Origin: Lutispora sp. | Lineage (GTDB): Bacteria; Bacillota; Clostridia; Lutisporales; Lutisporaceae | Reading direction: 5' to 3' | Assembly: GCA_028709965.1 (NCBI GenBank) | Contig: JAQUTA010000002.1 | Span: forward strand, 18,622-82,621 | Length of the DNA: 64,000 nt | Shown here: piece after piece, positions 9,588 through 19,325 of the stretch | Numbering within the stretch: position 1 is the first letter of the stretch | How the letters are laid out: the number at the start of each line of letters is the position of its first letter | Notes under the pieces: generated by a model | The model's input: the letters and a program-made list of their open reading frames with translations, nothing else | The model's database searches: none | Told to the model about the DNA's origin: nothing | Made by a program: the position numbers and the translations under genes

Positions 9588-10583
9588 ATGTATAAGGCTA
9601 CATTAATACTCGGCGATGGTATAGGACCGGAGGTAATAAAAGCAGCAACTTCAGTCATTGAAGCTGCAGGAGTGGATATCGGATGGGACGAAAAGATGGT
9701 TGGGCAAGCAGCCCTGACCAAATACAACAATTCTTTGCCTGATGATGCAATCAATTCAATTGAAATCAATAGAATTGCGCTCAAAGGCCCAACTACAACA
9801 GAAATAGGCAAAGGCTTCAGAAGTGCCAACATAAGCTTGAGACAGCGACTAAATCTGTATGCAAACGTCAGACCCATTAAGTCCATTGAAGGTACCAAAG
9901 GCAAATACGACAACATTGATATGGTAATATTCAGAGAAAACACAGAGGACTTATACATGGGAATAGAGCATATGGTAGGCAAGGATGCTGCAGAATCCAT
10001 CAAGATTATTACTAGGGAAGCATCAGAGAGAATAGCCTCTATGGCTTTCAGCTACGCAGTGAAGGAAAAAAGGAAAAAGGTCACATGTGCTCATAAGGCT
10101 AATATTATGAAACTTACCGATGGACTTTTTTTATCCAGTGTGAGGAGTGTTGCCAGCAAATTCCCTGACATCGAATATGAGGAAGTAATAGCAGACAGCC
10201 TGTTTATGAAAATGGTGATGAAGCCGGAGAATTATGATGTACTTGTATTGCCTAATTTATATGGCGATTTATTATCCGAAATGAGCGCTGGCCTAGTGGG
10301 AGGTCTCGGCATTGTACCCGGAGTTAATATAGGAGTAGAAGCAGCGGTCTTCGAACCTACGCATGGAACTGCTCTGGATATAGCAGGTCAAGGCATTGCA
10401 AACCCAACGGCAGCGATTCTCTGCGGCGTTATGCTACTTAGGCATATAGGAGAAAAGGATGCAGCAGACAGGATTTATAATAGCGTACGCAATGTTATCA
10501 GAAACGGCAAATATGTTACAAGAGACTTGGGAGGATGCTCCAATACTCTTGAAATGACTAAGGCAATAATTGACAGTTTATAG
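9588..10583 (+). CDS. Isocitrate/isopropylmalate dehydrogenase family protein (NAD-dependent ICDH-like)
   Basis: LILGDGIGPEV, FRENTEDLYMGIEH, DSLFMKMVMKPENYDVLVLPNLYGDLLSE, EPTHGTALDIAGQGIANP. Confidence 0.92.
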   Translation: MYKATLILGDGIGPEVIKAATSVIEAAGVDIGWDEKMVGQAALTKYNNSLPDDAINSIEINRIALKGPTTTEIGKGFRSANISLRQRLNLYANVRPIKSIEGTKGKYDNIDMVIFRENTEDLYMGIEHMVGKDAAESIKIITREASERIASMAFSYAVKEKRKKVTCAHKANIMKLTDGLFLSSVRSVASKFPDIEYEEVIADSLFMKMVMKPENYDVLVLPNLYGDLLSEMSAGLVGGLGIVPGVNIGVEAAVFEPTHGTALDIAGQGIANPTAAILCGVMLLRHIGEKDAADRIYNSVRNVIRNGKYVTRDLGGCSNTLEMTKAIIDSL

Positions 10584-10596
10584 TAGGTGATTTTAA

Positions 10597-11235
10597 ATGG
10601 AATATTTCTCAAGAGCTCAAATATATGAAAGAGTACGCCAGGATATATTAGAGGGTAGATATAGCAGGGGTGATAGTCTCATAGAGCAGAAACTGGCAGA
10701 AGAATTCGGGGTGAGCAGAACTCCTATTAGAGAAGTTTTGCGACAGCTTGAGCTAGATGGCCTAGTGGGGAGCATACCAAACAGAGGAGTATTTGTTATA
10801 GGCATTACCCACCAGGACATAGAAGATATTTATGAGATAAGAAAAAGAATAGAGGGATTGGCTGCATTGTGGGCCGCTGACAAAATGACTCAGGAGGAGT
10901 TCGATGAGCTGGAGAATATATATCATTTGATGGAGTTCTATACAAAAAAGGACGATATACATCAATTTGCTAAGCTTAACACTCAGTTTCATGAGATTAT
11001 TTTTAAGGCAGCAAATAGCAAATATCTGAAAAATATGCTCATCAATTTTCAAGCCTACTTACAATGGACCAGGCATGCTTCTTTAGAGGTACCGGGTAGG
11101 TTGGACGCCGCCCTCATGGAGCACAAGGCTATAGTGGAAGCCTTTAGGCAAAAAGATGGAACTATGGCTGAAAAACTCATAATGGAGCATGTTTCAAATT
11201 CAAGCAAAAATCTTAAAATCATACAGCCCAAGTAA
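10597..11235 (+). CDS. GntR-family (FCD) transcriptional regulator
   Basis: GDSLIEQKLAEEFGVSRTPIREVLRQLELDGLVGSIPNRGVFV plus helical FCD-type C-terminus. Confidence 0.92.
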   Translation: MEYFSRAQIYERVRQDILEGRYSRGDSLIEQKLAEEFGVSRTPIREVLRQLELDGLVGSIPNRGVFVIGITHQDIEDIYEIRKRIEGLAALWAADKMTQEEFDELENIYHLMEFYTKKDDIHQFAKLNTQFHEIIFKAANSKYLKNMLINFQAYLQWTRHASLEVPGRLDAALMEHKAIVEAFRQKDGTMAEKLIMEHVSNSSKNLKIIQPK

Positions 11236-11246
11236 AAAAGTTTATT

Positions 11247-11296
11247 CGGGGACGTACCGCAGCAAGGAATACCCGCTTTGCAACGGTGTGTCCCCG
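11247..11296. repeat. ~50-nt dispersed hairpin repeat, copy 2
   Basis: CGGGGACGTACCGCAGCAAGGAATACCCGCTTTGCAACGGTGTGTCCCCG. Confidence 0.8.
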
Positions 11297-11300
11297 CACC

Positions 11301-13208
11301 TTAAAAGCCGGCCCATTCTTCAAATAGCTCATCTATTTGTGAAGAGAGCATTTCCTTCTCCTCGCTCAATTCATGGCATTTAACGTGATCAGAAAATATA
11401 TCAGGTTGCTCTAAAAGTTCGTCAATTTCTTTTATTCTGCTTTCAGCTGTTTCAATTTCCTTCTCAATGATTTCAAGTCTTTTTTGCTGACGTCTCTCTT
11501 TGGCTTTTTCTTCTTTTTGCTTTAGCCAATCATTTTTTACTTCTGAATCCTTTCCGGTTTCTGCAGCATTGTAGATATCTTCGCTATTAAACAATTCTCT
11601 TTTTTTTATATAATAGAAATAGCCTCCATCGTAGAGTTTGGCTTCCAAAGGGGTAAGTTCTACAACCTTGGTGGCTACCTTGTTTAGGAAGTATCTGTCA
11701 TGAGAAATAAAAAGCACTGTGCCGGTATAGCCGGACAAAGCCGCCTCCAATACACCTTTGGACTCCATATCAAGATGATTGGTAGGTTCATCCAGCAGGA
11801 GGAAGTTAGACTTGGAAAGCATAAGTTTTAGGAGAGCTATTCTGCTTTTTTCTCCTCCGCTTAATACTGATATTTCCTTAAACACGTCCTCTCCCTGAAA
11901 TAGAAAGGCTGCCAAAGCATTTCTTATGGTGGTCTGGTTAAGCTCAGGATAGGCGTCCCATACTTCATCGATTACAATTTTATCAGGGTTGAGGCTTTCT
12001 TGCTCCTGATCAAAATATGAGGGAAATACAGACATGCCAAATCGGAGGTTTCCTTTATCCGGCTGGAGCTTACCTGCAATTATTTTCAGCAAAGTTGTTT
12101 TGCCTATGCCGTTGGGACCAAGCAAAGCCATCTTGTCACCCCGTTTGATTTCAAGGCTGAAGTTTTCAAACAAAAGGCGATCAAAAGCTTTTGACACATT
12201 TTCCAACTTTATAACATAATTGCCGCTTCTCAGCTTAGGCTCAAACTTGAAGTGAGCCTTTTTAGGCAATGCTTCAGGTCTTTCCAGTCTGTCTATCCTC
12301 TCTAGCATCCTCTCGCGGCTTTCAGCTTGCTTTATGCTTTTTTCTCTGTTGTATTGCCTATACCTTGCTATGATTGCCTCTTGTCTAGCTATTTCTTTTT
12401 GTTGATTATCATAATCTTTTTGCTGCTGTTCCCGATCTTCTTCCTTTTTTGCAGTATAATATGTGTAATTGCCTTCATACTCCCTAAGCCTTCCATTTTC
12501 CATTTCAAAGGTTCTGTTGGTCACATTATCCAATAGGTACCTGTCATGAGAAATCAGCATCAAAGCCCCCTTATAATCCCTGAGGAAGCCTTCTAGCCAT
12601 TCAACGGCTTCAATGTCAAGATAATTGGTAGGTTCATCTAATAATAGAATATCTCTTTTCTCCAACAATACTTTGCCCAGTGCTACGCGAGTTTTTTGAC
12701 CTCCACTGAATAGAGAAACCCTCTTAAAGTAGTCCTGTGTAGAAAATCCCAAGCCCTTTAGGACTCCTCTAATTTTACTCTCGTAAGCGAAACCTTCATT
12801 GTTTTCAAATTCTTGCTGCAGAGATGAATAGGTTTTCATGAGAGATTCCATTTTGGTTTCATCTGTTCCTGGTTTTATTTTGCTGATTTCCTGTTCCAGT
12901 TTTTTCATTTTGCTTTCCATAGACCTTATATTTGAAAAAACCTTAAGCATTTCTTCCCATAGAGTTGTATCCCATTTAAAATCCAAGAATTGAGACATAT
13001 AACCTATGCTGGTGTTTTTGCCAAAATATACTTCGCCACTGTCTCTGTCTTCTACTCCTGCAATTATTTTAAATAAAGTGGATTTTCCTGCTCCGTTTAC
13101 ACCTATAACTCCAACTTTATCGTTTTCTTGTAAAGTAAATGAAGCATCTTTTATAATTAAATCCATGCCATAGGATTTTTGAACTTCTTTTGTAGATAAA
13201 ATTATCAT
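11301..13208 (-). CDS. ABC-F family ATP-binding protein
   Basis: Two ABC domains (GVNGAGKSTLFKI / LGPNGIGKTTLLKI), signature SGGQKTRVAL and SGGEKSRIAL, no TM; coiled-coil C-terminus. Start placed at 13208. Confidence 0.93.
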   Translation of the reverse strand: MIILSTKEVQKSYGMDLIIKDASFTLQENDKVGVIGVNGAGKSTLFKIIAGVEDRDSGEVYFGKNTSIGYMSQFLDFKWDTTLWEEMLKVFSNIRSMESKMKKLEQEISKIKPGTDETKMESLMKTYSSLQQEFENNEGFAYESKIRGVLKGLGFSTQDYFKRVSLFSGGQKTRVALGKVLLEKRDILLLDEPTNYLDIEAVEWLEGFLRDYKGALMLISHDRYLLDNVTNRTFEMENGRLREYEGNYTYYTAKKEEDREQQQKDYDNQQKEIARQEAIIARYRQYNREKSIKQAESRERMLERIDRLERPEALPKKAHFKFEPKLRSGNYVIKLENVSKAFDRLLFENFSLEIKRGDKMALLGPNGIGKTTLLKIIAGKLQPDKGNLRFGMSVFPSYFDQEQESLNPDKIVIDEVWDAYPELNQTTIRNALAAFLFQGEDVFKEISVLSGGEKSRIALLKLMLSKSNFLLLDEPTNHLDMESKGVLEAALSGYTGTVLFISHDRYFLNKVATKVVELTPLEAKLYDGGYFYYIKKRELFNSEDIYNAAETGKDSEVKNDWLKQKEEKAKERRQQKRLEIIEKEIETAESRIKEIDELLEQPDIFSDHVKCHELSEEKEMLSSQIDELFEEWAGF

Positions 13209-13441
13209 TGCGACCTCCTGGTAGGAATATTTATATATAATTCTACCAAAGATCTGCAATAATATAAACATATAAAGAAATGTGGATAGAGTCGATTTTA
13301 TTTTGTCTACCAAATAAATTTATGTTATTAATTGACTTTTTAGAATACTTATAATAGAATATTAACAATAAAAGAGTTTATTTAGTATGCGATAAGTAGT
13401 AAATATTAATATAATATACCTTTATTATAGGAGTTGATTAG

Positions 13442-14098
13442 GTGGAAAGATTCAGCAGCATTTCTATGGCAGTAGTGAGAAGACTACCAAAATATCATAG
13501 GTACCTTTCAGAGTTGAAAAAGAATGATATCAAAAGAGTTTCGTCTCAGGAGCTCAGCAAGATTACAGGTTTTACCGCATCACAGATAAGGCAGGATTTG
13601 AACTGCTTCGGAGGCTTTGGACAGCAAGGCTATGGATATAATGTAGATGATTTGCATCAACAGATTAGCAAGATTCTGGGGCTTGATAGGATATATAACA
13701 CTGTTATTGTCGGCGCAGGCAACTTAGGGCAAGCTATTGTAAACTATACTTTTTTTGAGAAAAATGGATTTGTCACCAAAGCAATATTTGATGTAAATCC
13801 AAAGCTGGTGGGGCTTAAAATCAATGATATTAAGGTACATGATGTTGAAAACCTCGAAAGCTTTGTCAGGGAAAATGGTATTGACATAGGCATAATATGT
13901 ACCCCAAAGAACCAATGCCAAAAAGTTGCTGAGGCATTGGCAAATGGTGGAGTTCAGGCAATTTGGAATTTTGCACCCTCTGATGTCAATGTGCCTGAGG
14001 AAATTATAGTAGAAAACGTACATTTGAGTGAAAGTTTATTTACTGTTTCATATTTACTCAAGGAAAGAGAAGAACTTTTAAAAAGCAAAAAATATTGA
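13442..14098 (+). CDS. rex: Redox-sensing transcriptional repressor Rex
   Basis: RRLPKYHRYLSEL, ITGFTASQIRQDLNCFGGFGQQGYGY, VGAGNLGQAIVNY. Confidence 0.96.
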   Translation: MERFSSISMAVVRRLPKYHRYLSELKKNDIKRVSSQELSKITGFTASQIRQDLNCFGGFGQQGYGYNVDDLHQQISKILGLDRIYNTVIVGAGNLGQAIVNYTFFEKNGFVTKAIFDVNPKLVGLKINDIKVHDVENLESFVRENGIDIGIICTPKNQCQKVAEALANGGVQAIWNFAPSDVNVPEEIIVENVHLSESLFTVSYLLKEREELLKSKKY

Positions 14099-14151
14099 CA
14101 CTAAAAATCTAAGATGCTAGAATTAGTTCAACAAAGGGGAGTAGTTGCTCG

Positions 14152-14196
14152 GACCTTTAACGCAACTTTATATTGCGTTAAAGGTCTTATTATTAT
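14152..14196 (+). terminator. Strong intrinsic terminator between rex and oadB-like gene
   Basis: GACCTTTAACGCAA ctttata TTGCGTTAAAGGTC followed by TTATTATTATT. Confidence 0.85.
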
Positions 14197-14242
14197 TGGT
14201 ATAGGAAATACTAATGCTATAATGCAAAAGGAGATGTAATAA

Positions 14243-15343
14243 ATGATGGACTTATTTGTTGGTTTCTCGGCATTAACCCTGGGAAACATTATCATGTTTG
14301 TGATATCTTGTGTACTTATTTATCTTGCAATCGTAAAGGAATATGAGCCTATGCTGCTTCTACCCATTGGTTTTGGAGCCATACTGGCTAATATTCCATT
14401 GTCGGGAGCTATTGGAGAGCATGGACCTCTCACAATTTTATTCAACATAGGAATATTGACAGAGCTTTTTCCTTTATTGATATTTGTTGCTGTTGGAGCC
14501 ATGATAGATTTTGGACCACTTCTTAAAAATCCTAAGATGCTTTTATTTGGCGGCGCAGCTCAATTCGGTATATTTTTTACCATGAGCCTGGCAGCTCTTA
14601 TGGGATATAGTCTGAAAGAAGCAGCTTCAATAGGTATAATCGGTGCAGCAGATGGACCAACCTCCATATATGTAGCTACTAAATTTGCGAAAAATCTTTT
14701 AGCCCCCATATCCGTAGCGGCATATTCATATATGTCCTTGGTTCCTATAATACAGCCTCCAGTCATCAGGGCATTGACAACCTTGGAGGAAAGAAAGATA
14801 AGAATGCCCTATGAGGATAACAGCATATCCAAAAAAGTTAAGATAATATTTCCCATTGCAATAACAATAATTGCAGGTATAATTGCTCCAACCAGTGCTG
14901 CTTTGGTAGGGTTTCTCATGTTCGGTAATTTGCTGAGAGAATGTGGAGTAACAGAGAGATTGTCAAAATCAGCACAAAATGAACTGGCTAATTTAGTCAC
15001 AATTCTTTTGGGAATCACAATAGGATCTACAATGACAGCAGAAGGCTTTTTAAATCTAAGCACCTTAAAAATAATATTGATGGGTTTGGCTGCCTTTGTT
15101 TTCGATACAGCAGGAGGCGTACTGTTCGCCAAGTTTTTAAATTTGTTTTCCAAGAATAAAATTAACCCTATGGTAGGAGCAGCAGGGATTTCTGCCTTTC
15201 CCATGTCTTCTAGAGTTATTCAAAGGGAAGCACAAAAAGCGGATCCGACAAATTTCATACTTATGCATGCAGTAAGCGCTAATGTAGCCGGACAGATAGG
15301 CTCTATAATTGCAGGCGGATTGATATTGGCATTAGTAAAATAG
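14243..15343 (+). CDS. Sodium ion-translocating decarboxylase beta subunit (OadB/GcdB family)
   Basis: PIGFGAILANIPLSG, GVGAMIDFGPLL-type region, GIIGAADGPTSIYVA, SYMSLVPIIQPP. Confidence 0.93.
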   Translation: MMDLFVGFSALTLGNIIMFVISCVLIYLAIVKEYEPMLLLPIGFGAILANIPLSGAIGEHGPLTILFNIGILTELFPLLIFVAVGAMIDFGPLLKNPKMLLFGGAAQFGIFFTMSLAALMGYSLKEAASIGIIGAADGPTSIYVATKFAKNLLAPISVAAYSYMSLVPIIQPPVIRALTTLEERKIRMPYEDNSISKKVKIIFPIAITIIAGIIAPTSAALVGFLMFGNLLRECGVTERLSKSAQNELANLVTILLGITIGSTMTAEGFLNLSTLKIILMGLAAFVFDTAGGVLFAKFLNLFSKNKINPMVGAAGISAFPMSSRVIQREAQKADPTNFILMHAVSANVAGQIGSIIAGGLILALVK

Positions 15344-15354
15344 GAGGGCGAAAG

Positions 15355-15483
15355 ATGAATTTATCAGTTTTTTATGAAAGCTTAAAAGTGATGGTAAACG
15401 GGATGGCAGGGATATTTATTGTAATAGTCATTTTCTACATGCTCATAATAATATTGACGAAAATGTTTCCTGAAAATAAATGA
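15355..15483 (+). CDS. 42-aa single-TM peptide (OadG-like small subunit candidate); absent from the supplied ORF track
   Basis: Translation MNLSVFYESLKVMVNGMAGIFIVIVIFYMLIIILTKMFPENK; RBS AGGAGGGCGAAAG; 11 bp after the OadB-like stop. Confidence 0.75.
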   Translation: MNLSVFYESLKVMVNGMAGIFIVIVIFYMLIIILTKMFPENK

Positions 15484-15540
15484 TAAAATGTGTTAAAATA
15501 ATAGGTATATTAATATTTGCGAACATTCCGCAGGTGAAAT

Positions 15541-15590
15541 CGGGGACATTCCGCAGTAAGGAATACCCGCGTAGCAGCGGTGTGTCCCCG
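15541..15590. repeat. ~50-nt dispersed hairpin repeat, copy 3
   Basis: CGGGGACATTCCGCAGTAAGGAATACCCGCGTAGCAGCGGTGTGTCCCCG. Confidence 0.8.
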
Positions 15591-15614
15591 CACCTTGTAA
15601 AGGGGTAAAGTCTT

Positions 15615-16451
15615 ATGAAAGTATATGCCCTCATAGGCCAAAGCGGCACCGGTAAAAGCTATAAGGCATTTATGGTTGCCAAGGATAAAAATGCTCAATA
15701 TATTATTGATGATGGACTTTTAATCGGAGGCACAAGAGTAATTACCGGAAGCTCAGCGAAAAAGGAAGACACAAAGCTGGCTGCAGTCCGCAGAGCTTTA
15801 TTCAGGGATAATAAACATAGGGAAGCAGTGAAGGCAACCATAAAGGAGCTCTCGCCGGATAGCATACTCGTATTGGGAACCTCTATAAAAATGGTGGAGC
15901 AGATAACAGAGGCATTAGATATTCCTATGCCTTGCGAAATTGTTTATATAAATGATATATCCACAGATTCTGAGATTGACACAGCTATAAAATCAAGGCG
16001 GGTTGATGGCAAGCATGTAATACCTGTGCCTACTGTGGAAGTAAAAAAAGACTTTTCAGGATATTTTATAGACTCTTTGAGGATATTCAGGAAGAAAGAA
16101 AAAGCCGGAGATATGACTGAGAAGACAATAATAAGACCTACTTTCAGCTATTTAGGCAAATATGAGATATCCAAGAATGCCTTATCTCAGTTAGTGGAGA
16201 TTACAGCTCTTAAGGCAGAAGGGGTAAGGAAAATAACCAAGGTAAGAATAGATACTCGAACCGAAGGGGTAACAATTGATATAGATGCAGCTCTCAGCCT
16301 GGTGAAAAGGCTTGATATTATAATGCAGGACATACAACAGATGGTGAGAGATAAGCTGGAATATACCACAGGTCTCAATGTTATCGCTGTAAATGTGTGG
16401 ACCGTAGGTCTGGTATTATTGGATAGAGATATATACATAGGAGAGACTTAA
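15615..16451 (+). CDS. P-loop protein with Asp23/Gls24-like C-terminal domain
   Basis: N-terminal ALIGQSGTGKSYKA. C-terminal YEISKNALSQLVEITALKAEGVRKI..VTIDIDAALS..IQQMVRDKLEYTTGLNVIAVNVWT resembles Asp23. Confidence 0.65.
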   Translation: MKVYALIGQSGTGKSYKAFMVAKDKNAQYIIDDGLLIGGTRVITGSSAKKEDTKLAAVRRALFRDNKHREAVKATIKELSPDSILVLGTSIKMVEQITEALDIPMPCEIVYINDISTDSEIDTAIKSRRVDGKHVIPVPTVEVKKDFSGYFIDSLRIFRKKEKAGDMTEKTIIRPTFSYLGKYEISKNALSQLVEITALKAEGVRKITKVRIDTRTEGVTIDIDAALSLVKRLDIIMQDIQQMVRDKLEYTTGLNVIAVNVWTVGLVLLDRDIYIGET

Positions 16452-16456
16452 ATAGG

Positions 16457-17377
16457 ATGGTGAAGCATATGGAAGGCAATCATATTAAAATTCAATCTGT
16501 AGAAAACGGACTAATACTGGAAAATGTCCATGATTTCAATGCCAAGCATATATTTGAATGCGGCCAATGCTTCCGATGGAAGCGGTCAGCCGATGGTAGC
16601 TATACTGGTGTTGCCTATGGCAAGGTCATAAATGTTAAGTCTGATGAAGAAAATAATTCAGTTCGACTTTTGAATACAAACATTGAAGAATTCAACCAAA
16701 TCTGGTTTGAATATTTTGATTTAGGCAGAGATTATGGCAAGATCAAGAAAAAACTTTCAGAAGATAGTGTTCTTAATACAGCGATAAAATATGGTGAAGG
16801 CATAAGAATTTTAAAGCAGGACCCATGGGAGATGCTGATTTCTTATATTATGTCGGCAAATAACAGAATACCAATGATAGCTAGGAGCATAAGCTTGCTC
16901 TCAGAAATGTATGGACAACCCATTAATTATAAAGGTGAGACATTTTATGCTTTTCCCACCGCAGAAGAATTATCAAAGGCTCAGCTATGTGATATAGAAA
17001 AGTGCAAGGCTGGCTTTAGATGCAAATATATATTTAAGGCTATTGAAATGGTTCAAGATGGCACAATAGATTTGGATTATATTAAGACTATAGATATTGA
17101 AAGCGCAAGGCAGGAGCTTATGAAAATACCTGGAGTTGGGATCAAGGTAGCAGATTGCATAATGCTTTTTTCTATGCAGAAATACGGTTCCTATCCTGTA
17201 GATGTGTGGATAAAAAGAGTGACAGAGCACTTTTATCTTCATGAAGATGTGCCAATGAAAGCCATTCATGTTTTTGCTAAAGACAAGTTTGGTGATATGG
17301 CAGGTTTTGCCCAGGAATATTTGTTTTATTATGCCAGAGAGATGAAAATAGGAAGTAGCAAGGGGGAAAACAAATGA
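16457..17377 (+). CDS. 8-oxoguanine DNA glycosylase (OGG family)
   Basis: QCFRWKRSADGSYTGVAYGKV, HhH-GPD MKIPGVGIKVADCIMLFSMQKYGSYPVDVWIKR. Confidence 0.92.
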   Translation: MVKHMEGNHIKIQSVENGLILENVHDFNAKHIFECGQCFRWKRSADGSYTGVAYGKVINVKSDEENNSVRLLNTNIEEFNQIWFEYFDLGRDYGKIKKKLSEDSVLNTAIKYGEGIRILKQDPWEMLISYIMSANNRIPMIARSISLLSEMYGQPINYKGETFYAFPTAEELSKAQLCDIEKCKAGFRCKYIFKAIEMVQDGTIDLDYIKTIDIESARQELMKIPGVGIKVADCIMLFSMQKYGSYPVDVWIKRVTEHFYLHEDVPMKAIHVFAKDKFGDMAGFAQEYLFYYAREMKIGSSKGENK

Positions 17378-18054
17378 TATTATTAGGTGCAGCAGCAAAT
17401 GCTGCAGCGGTCTTTGCAGGTGGAATTATAGGTATGTTTATGAAAAAGGGTCTGCCAAAGAGATTTGGAGATTCCATAATGCACGCTCTTGCTCTATTTA
17501 CTTTTGGCTTAGGCGTGGTATTTTTTATGAAATCTCAAGAGCTTATGGTACTAATAATGAGTTTGGTGTTAGGTACTCTCATTGGAGAACTGATAGACAT
17601 AGAAAAAAGATTAGAAGGTTTGGGCGGCTCACTACAATCCAAATTAAAAGGAGTGGGAGGAAACTTTTCCGAAGGCTTTGTCACTTCAAGCCTCTTGTTT
17701 TGTGTAGGCTCTATGGCTATAATGGGTTCTTTGCAAAGCGGATTGTCGGGAAACCACGAAGTATTGTATGCAAAAGCTGCAATAGACGTGGTAGCTTCAT
17801 TGATATTTGCCTCTGCCATGGGTTTTGGAGTTGCAATGTCAGCCATACCCGTTTTGATTTATGAGGGTGGCCTAAGCTTGGCGGCCTCAGCTGTAGCACC
17901 TTATCTTAGCACTGCAGTAGTGGATGAAATGACTGCAGTAGGCGGAGTACTGCTCATGGGACTAGCCTTTTCCATATTGGAAATCAAGAAAATAAGAGTA
18001 GGCAATATGCTTCCCGGAATATTCTTGCCCATGATTATAATGTTGGTTAAATAA
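17374..18054 (+). CDS. DUF554 family membrane protein
   Basis: GTLIGELIDIEKRLEGLG..SEGFVTSSLLFCVGSMAIMGSLQSGLSGNHEVLYAKAAIDV. Confidence 0.88.
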   Translation: MILLGAAANAAAVFAGGIIGMFMKKGLPKRFGDSIMHALALFTFGLGVVFFMKSQELMVLIMSLVLGTLIGELIDIEKRLEGLGGSLQSKLKGVGGNFSEGFVTSSLLFCVGSMAIMGSLQSGLSGNHEVLYAKAAIDVVASLIFASAMGFGVAMSAIPVLIYEGGLSLAASAVAPYLSTAVVDEMTAVGGVLLMGLAFSILEIKKIRVGNMLPGIFLPMIIMLVK

Positions 18055-18297
18055 TTATTGACCAATTGAGGCAATTGAGGGGAAGGAGAATACAAAAAGT
18101 AAGATTGCTTTTTTGGCAAAATAATAAATAAATACGATATAAATTTGTGGCATAAACGTCTCCATAATCTATAGGTCGGAGTGCCAAAAATCTTTTTACT
18201 CGTCGGAGCTGATTATTTCATATAAGCATGATATAATGATAAACCAAATAGAAATTTTTAGATACTTTATAATTTTTTAAAAGAAAGGGTGTTATTT

Positions 18298-19095
18298 GTG
18301 GCTCAGAACAATATTAGCACAGTTCAATCCTTAGATAGAGCAATTTTGCTATTAGAAGAACTTGCATTATACCAGGATGGCTGTGGTGTAACTCATTTAT
18401 CTAACTTAACTGGACTTCATAAAAGCACTGTTCATAGGATTTTAAATTCACTTATGGTTAAAGGCTATATCGAAAAAAATGGAGAGACAGATAAATATTA
18501 CTTAGGGATAAAGCTTCTTTACTTGAGCAGTGCAATATTAGACCATATGGATATTAGAAAAGTGGCAAAGCCTTTATTAGAAGATCTATGCTGCAGATCA
18601 GGAGAAGTAGTTCATTTATCAGTTTTAGGTAACGGTGAGGCAATTTATATTGATAAAGTAGAAAATCCAAATAAGAACATCAGAATGAATTCACAAATTG
18701 GTAAAGGTTCCCCTCTTCATTGTTCAGGAGTAGGGAAAACCCTTTTAGCTTGGAAACCGGTTGAAGATGTAGAAGCCATTTTGGGCAAGTATGGCATGAA
18801 AGCTTTTACCAAAAATACCATAACAGATATTGAAGTAATGAAAGAACATTTAAAGCAGATAAGAGAAATGGGTTGTGCTTTTGACGAGATAGAACATGAA
18901 GAGGGTATTAGATGTGTAGCAGCCCCTATATTTGATATTAGAGGACAGGTTATTGCTTCCATAAGCGTATCAGGAACTATTATGCACGTTACTAAAGAAA
19001 GAATGCCACAACTCGCAAAAGAAGTTATAGAAACTGCAAATGAAATTTCTTACCGCTTGGGCTATATAAAAGATTATAAAAAAGAAGGATTTTAA
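18298..19095 (+). CDS. IclR-family transcriptional regulator (KdgR-like)
   Basis: TVQSLDRAILLLEELA..GVTHLSNLTGLHKSTVHRILNSLMVKGYIEK; C-terminal effector domain GSPLHCSGVGKTLLAW. Confidence 0.93.
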   Translation: MAQNNISTVQSLDRAILLLEELALYQDGCGVTHLSNLTGLHKSTVHRILNSLMVKGYIEKNGETDKYYLGIKLLYLSSAILDHMDIRKVAKPLLEDLCCRSGEVVHLSVLGNGEAIYIDKVENPNKNIRMNSQIGKGSPLHCSGVGKTLLAWKPVEDVEAILGKYGMKAFTKNTITDIEVMKEHLKQIREMGCAFDEIEHEEGIRCVAAPIFDIRGQVIASISVSGTIMHVTKERMPQLAKEVIETANEISYRLGYIKDYKKEGF

Positions 19096-19131
19096 ATAAT
19101 TAAGTAGAAGTATATATAGAATAAATCAATA

Positions 19132-19156
19132 CATTGTTTCATATTATAAAACAATG
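19132..19156. promoter_or_regulatory. Candidate IclR operator 1
   Basis: CATTGTTTCATATTATAAAACAATG; contains TGTTTY-N7-RAAACA. Confidence 0.5.
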
Positions 19157-19267
19157 CGTTAGTAACATTCTTTATATGCTTATCATTGAATATAGATTAA
19201 GTCTGCTTTGAGTCGAGGTTGGGTTTATTTTAGTTGAATTAATTTTTTTTAAGGTCATAATAAAACA

Positions 19268-19288
19268 ATGTTTCATTATGCGAAACAT
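19268..19288. promoter_or_regulatory. Candidate IclR operator 2
   Basis: ATGTTTCATTATGCGAAACAT, just upstream of eda. Confidence 0.55.
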
Positions 19289-19325
19289 ACCTTATGTATA
19301 AAATCTTTCAAGGGAGGTTATAAAA

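Noticed and set aside
16985-17398. 137-aa minus-strand ORF
   Set aside because: Antisense to the OGG-like glycosylase; no domain.
18140-18240. Possible riboswitch before the iclR gene (CTCC...GGTCGGAGTGCC...GTCGGAGC)
   Set aside because: Some self-complementarity but no match to a riboswitch consensus I recognise; too weak to claim.
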